Source: Gemmatimonadota bacterium
GTDB taxonomy: Bacteria; Gemmatimonadota; Gemmatimonadetes; Palauibacterales; Palauibacteraceae
Length of the DNA stretch: 6,769 nucleotides
Direction: 5' to 3'
Assembly: GCA_030598525.1 (NCBI GenBank)
Contig: JAUVPT010000090.1
Location: forward strand, 1-6,769
Shown: positions 6,152-6,769 of the stretch, one piece after another
Layout of the letters: each line of letters opens with the position of its first letter
Position numbering within the stretch: the stretch's first letter is position 1
Program-made: the position numbers and the translations under genes
The notes under the pieces: model-generated
Seen by the model: the letters and a program-made list of their open reading frames with translations, nothing else
What the model was told of the DNA's origin: nothing
Databases searched by the model: none

Positions 6152-6157
6152 GAGGAG
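6152..6157 (+). promoter_or_regulatory. ribosome binding site fixing the GTG start of the tadG-like gene
   Basis: GAGGAG lies six bases before the GTG at 6164. An in-frame TAG at 6158-6160 sits between them and excludes any earlier start. Confidence 0.85.
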
Positions 6158-6163
6158 TAGACT

Positions 6164-6769
6164 GTGACGAGGATCAGGAGAAAGATTAGGGTTCTACTGG
6201 CCGACCAACGGGGGGCGGTGTTCGTCCTGGTGGCGATCAGCATGGTAGCCGTGGTGTCGGCGGCGGCGCTTGCGGTCGACATCGGAGTGTTGGCGGCGGC
6301 AAGGACGGACGCGCAGCGTGCGGCCGATTCGGCGGCTCTGGCGGGCGCCAGCGCATTCATTGACGATCCCGAGAACGCCGCAACGTTGGCCCCGATCCGC
6401 GCCGAGCAGTATGCCGAGTTGCACAAGGTCGGGGTACAGACGGTGGATCTGTGGCCCGCTGAGGACGTGGAGGTGTTCCTCGATGAAATGAAGGTCCGTG
6501 TCACGGTGCGGCATCTCAGGTCGCGCGGCAATGCAGTGAGTACCTTCTTCGCGCGCGTATTCAACGTATCCTTGGTGAATATTCAGGCGATGGCGGCGGC
6601 CGAGGCCGCGCCGGCCGATGCCGTGGGCTGTCTGACGCCCTGGGCTGTAGCGGACATGTGGGAGGACACGTACCTGCCAGGCGATCCTGGGAAGTACGAC
6701 TACGACGATGCCGACAAGAGTTCTACGCCGACCGATGGAGACAGCTTCGATGACTACTGTCCCTGCACC
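6164..6769 (+). CDS. TadG-like (Tad/Flp pilus assembly) membrane-anchored protein, 3' end off the window
   Basis: 202 residues are visible, open to the right edge. Seen: a basic cytoplasmic start (TRIRRKIR) and DQRGAVFVLVAISM leading into one transmembrane helix (about 17-38). Then come LAVDIG (36-41) and the helix RTDAQRAADSAALAGASAF (47-65). This is the typical N-terminal Tad module of TadG and related putative Flp pilus-assembly proteins. The rest (66-202) would be extracytoplasmic. It includes a beta-like stretch (101-118), GCLTPWAVADMW (155-166), and an Asp-rich segment with nine Asp between 174 and 197, ending in CPC. Known: Tad loci build Flp pili for adhesion, predation or biofilm; TadG is an envelope-spanning assembly component, often with a C-terminal von Willebrand A domain, which would be off the window here. 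The absence of Glu at +5 after Gly17 argues against prepilin processing. GTG start with a strong ribosome binding site; 94 bases after the coiled-coil protein gene. Confidence 0.83.
   Translation, partial: MTRIRRKIRVLLADQRGAVFVLVAISMVAVVSAAALAVDIGVLAAARTDAQRAADSAALAGASAFIDDPENAATLAPIRAEQYAELHKVGVQTVDLWPAEDVEVFLDEMKVRVTVRHLRSRGNAVSTFFARVFNVSLVNIQAMAAAEAAPADAVGCLTPWAVADMWEDTYLPGDPGKYDYDDADKSSTPTDGDSFDDYCPCT

Noticed and set aside
6094..6564. Minus-strand frame of 156 residues opposite the TadG-like gene
   Set aside because: The plus strand encodes a recognisable Tad module with a strong ribosome binding site; the minus frame is its Thr/Ser/Arg-rich shadow.

Overview
This window is a GC-rich (low-to-mid 60s percent by eye), gene-dense bacterial segment. 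The host is probably an environmental Gram-negative. The clues are a large MscK/KefA-style channel with a signal peptide and periplasmic domain, Tad/Flp-type pilus-associated sequence, and a near-consensus sigma-54 promoter with an IHF-like site. Gemmatimonadota or a myxobacterial/deltaproteobacterial-type lineage would fit, but this is a guess from style, since nothing here fixes the taxonomy. No tRNA, rRNA, CRISPR array or insertion sequence is visible.

Layout. (1) Positions 1-624, minus strand: the N-terminal three quarters of a D-amino acid (D-alanine) aminotransferase, running off the left edge. (2) Positions 625-791: a divergent intergenic region with weak promoter signals. (3) Positions 792-1517, plus: a soluble protein of 241 residues that I do not recognise. 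(4) Positions 1589-2764, plus: a complete short-chain-type acyl-CoA dehydrogenase with its catalytic glutamate, preceded by a strong perfect hairpin and a clear ribosome binding site. (5) Positions 2775-5318, plus: a large MscS-family mechanosensitive channel only 10 bases downstream, so probably cotranscribed with the dehydrogenase. (6) Positions 5319-5592: an information-rich intergenic region with two adjacent imperfect inverted repeats, an AT-rich island carrying an IHF-like site, and a near-consensus sigma-54 (-24/-12) promoter. (7) Positions 5593-6069, plus: a small uncharacterised membrane protein with two transmembrane helices and a leucine-heptad coiled coil. (8) Positions 6164-6769, plus: a Tad/TadG-like pilus-assembly protein, cut by the right edge.

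The left part looks like ordinary metabolic and stress housekeeping: D-amino acid supply for the cell wall, fatty or branched acyl-CoA oxidation, and osmotic protection. The most interesting part is the right end. There a sigma-54/IHF-type control region appears to drive an undescribed two-helix coiled-coil membrane protein followed by a TadG-like protein, which suggests the regulated start of a Tad-like secretion or pilus locus that continues beyond the window. That regulatory and functional link is inference from motif matches and gene order.
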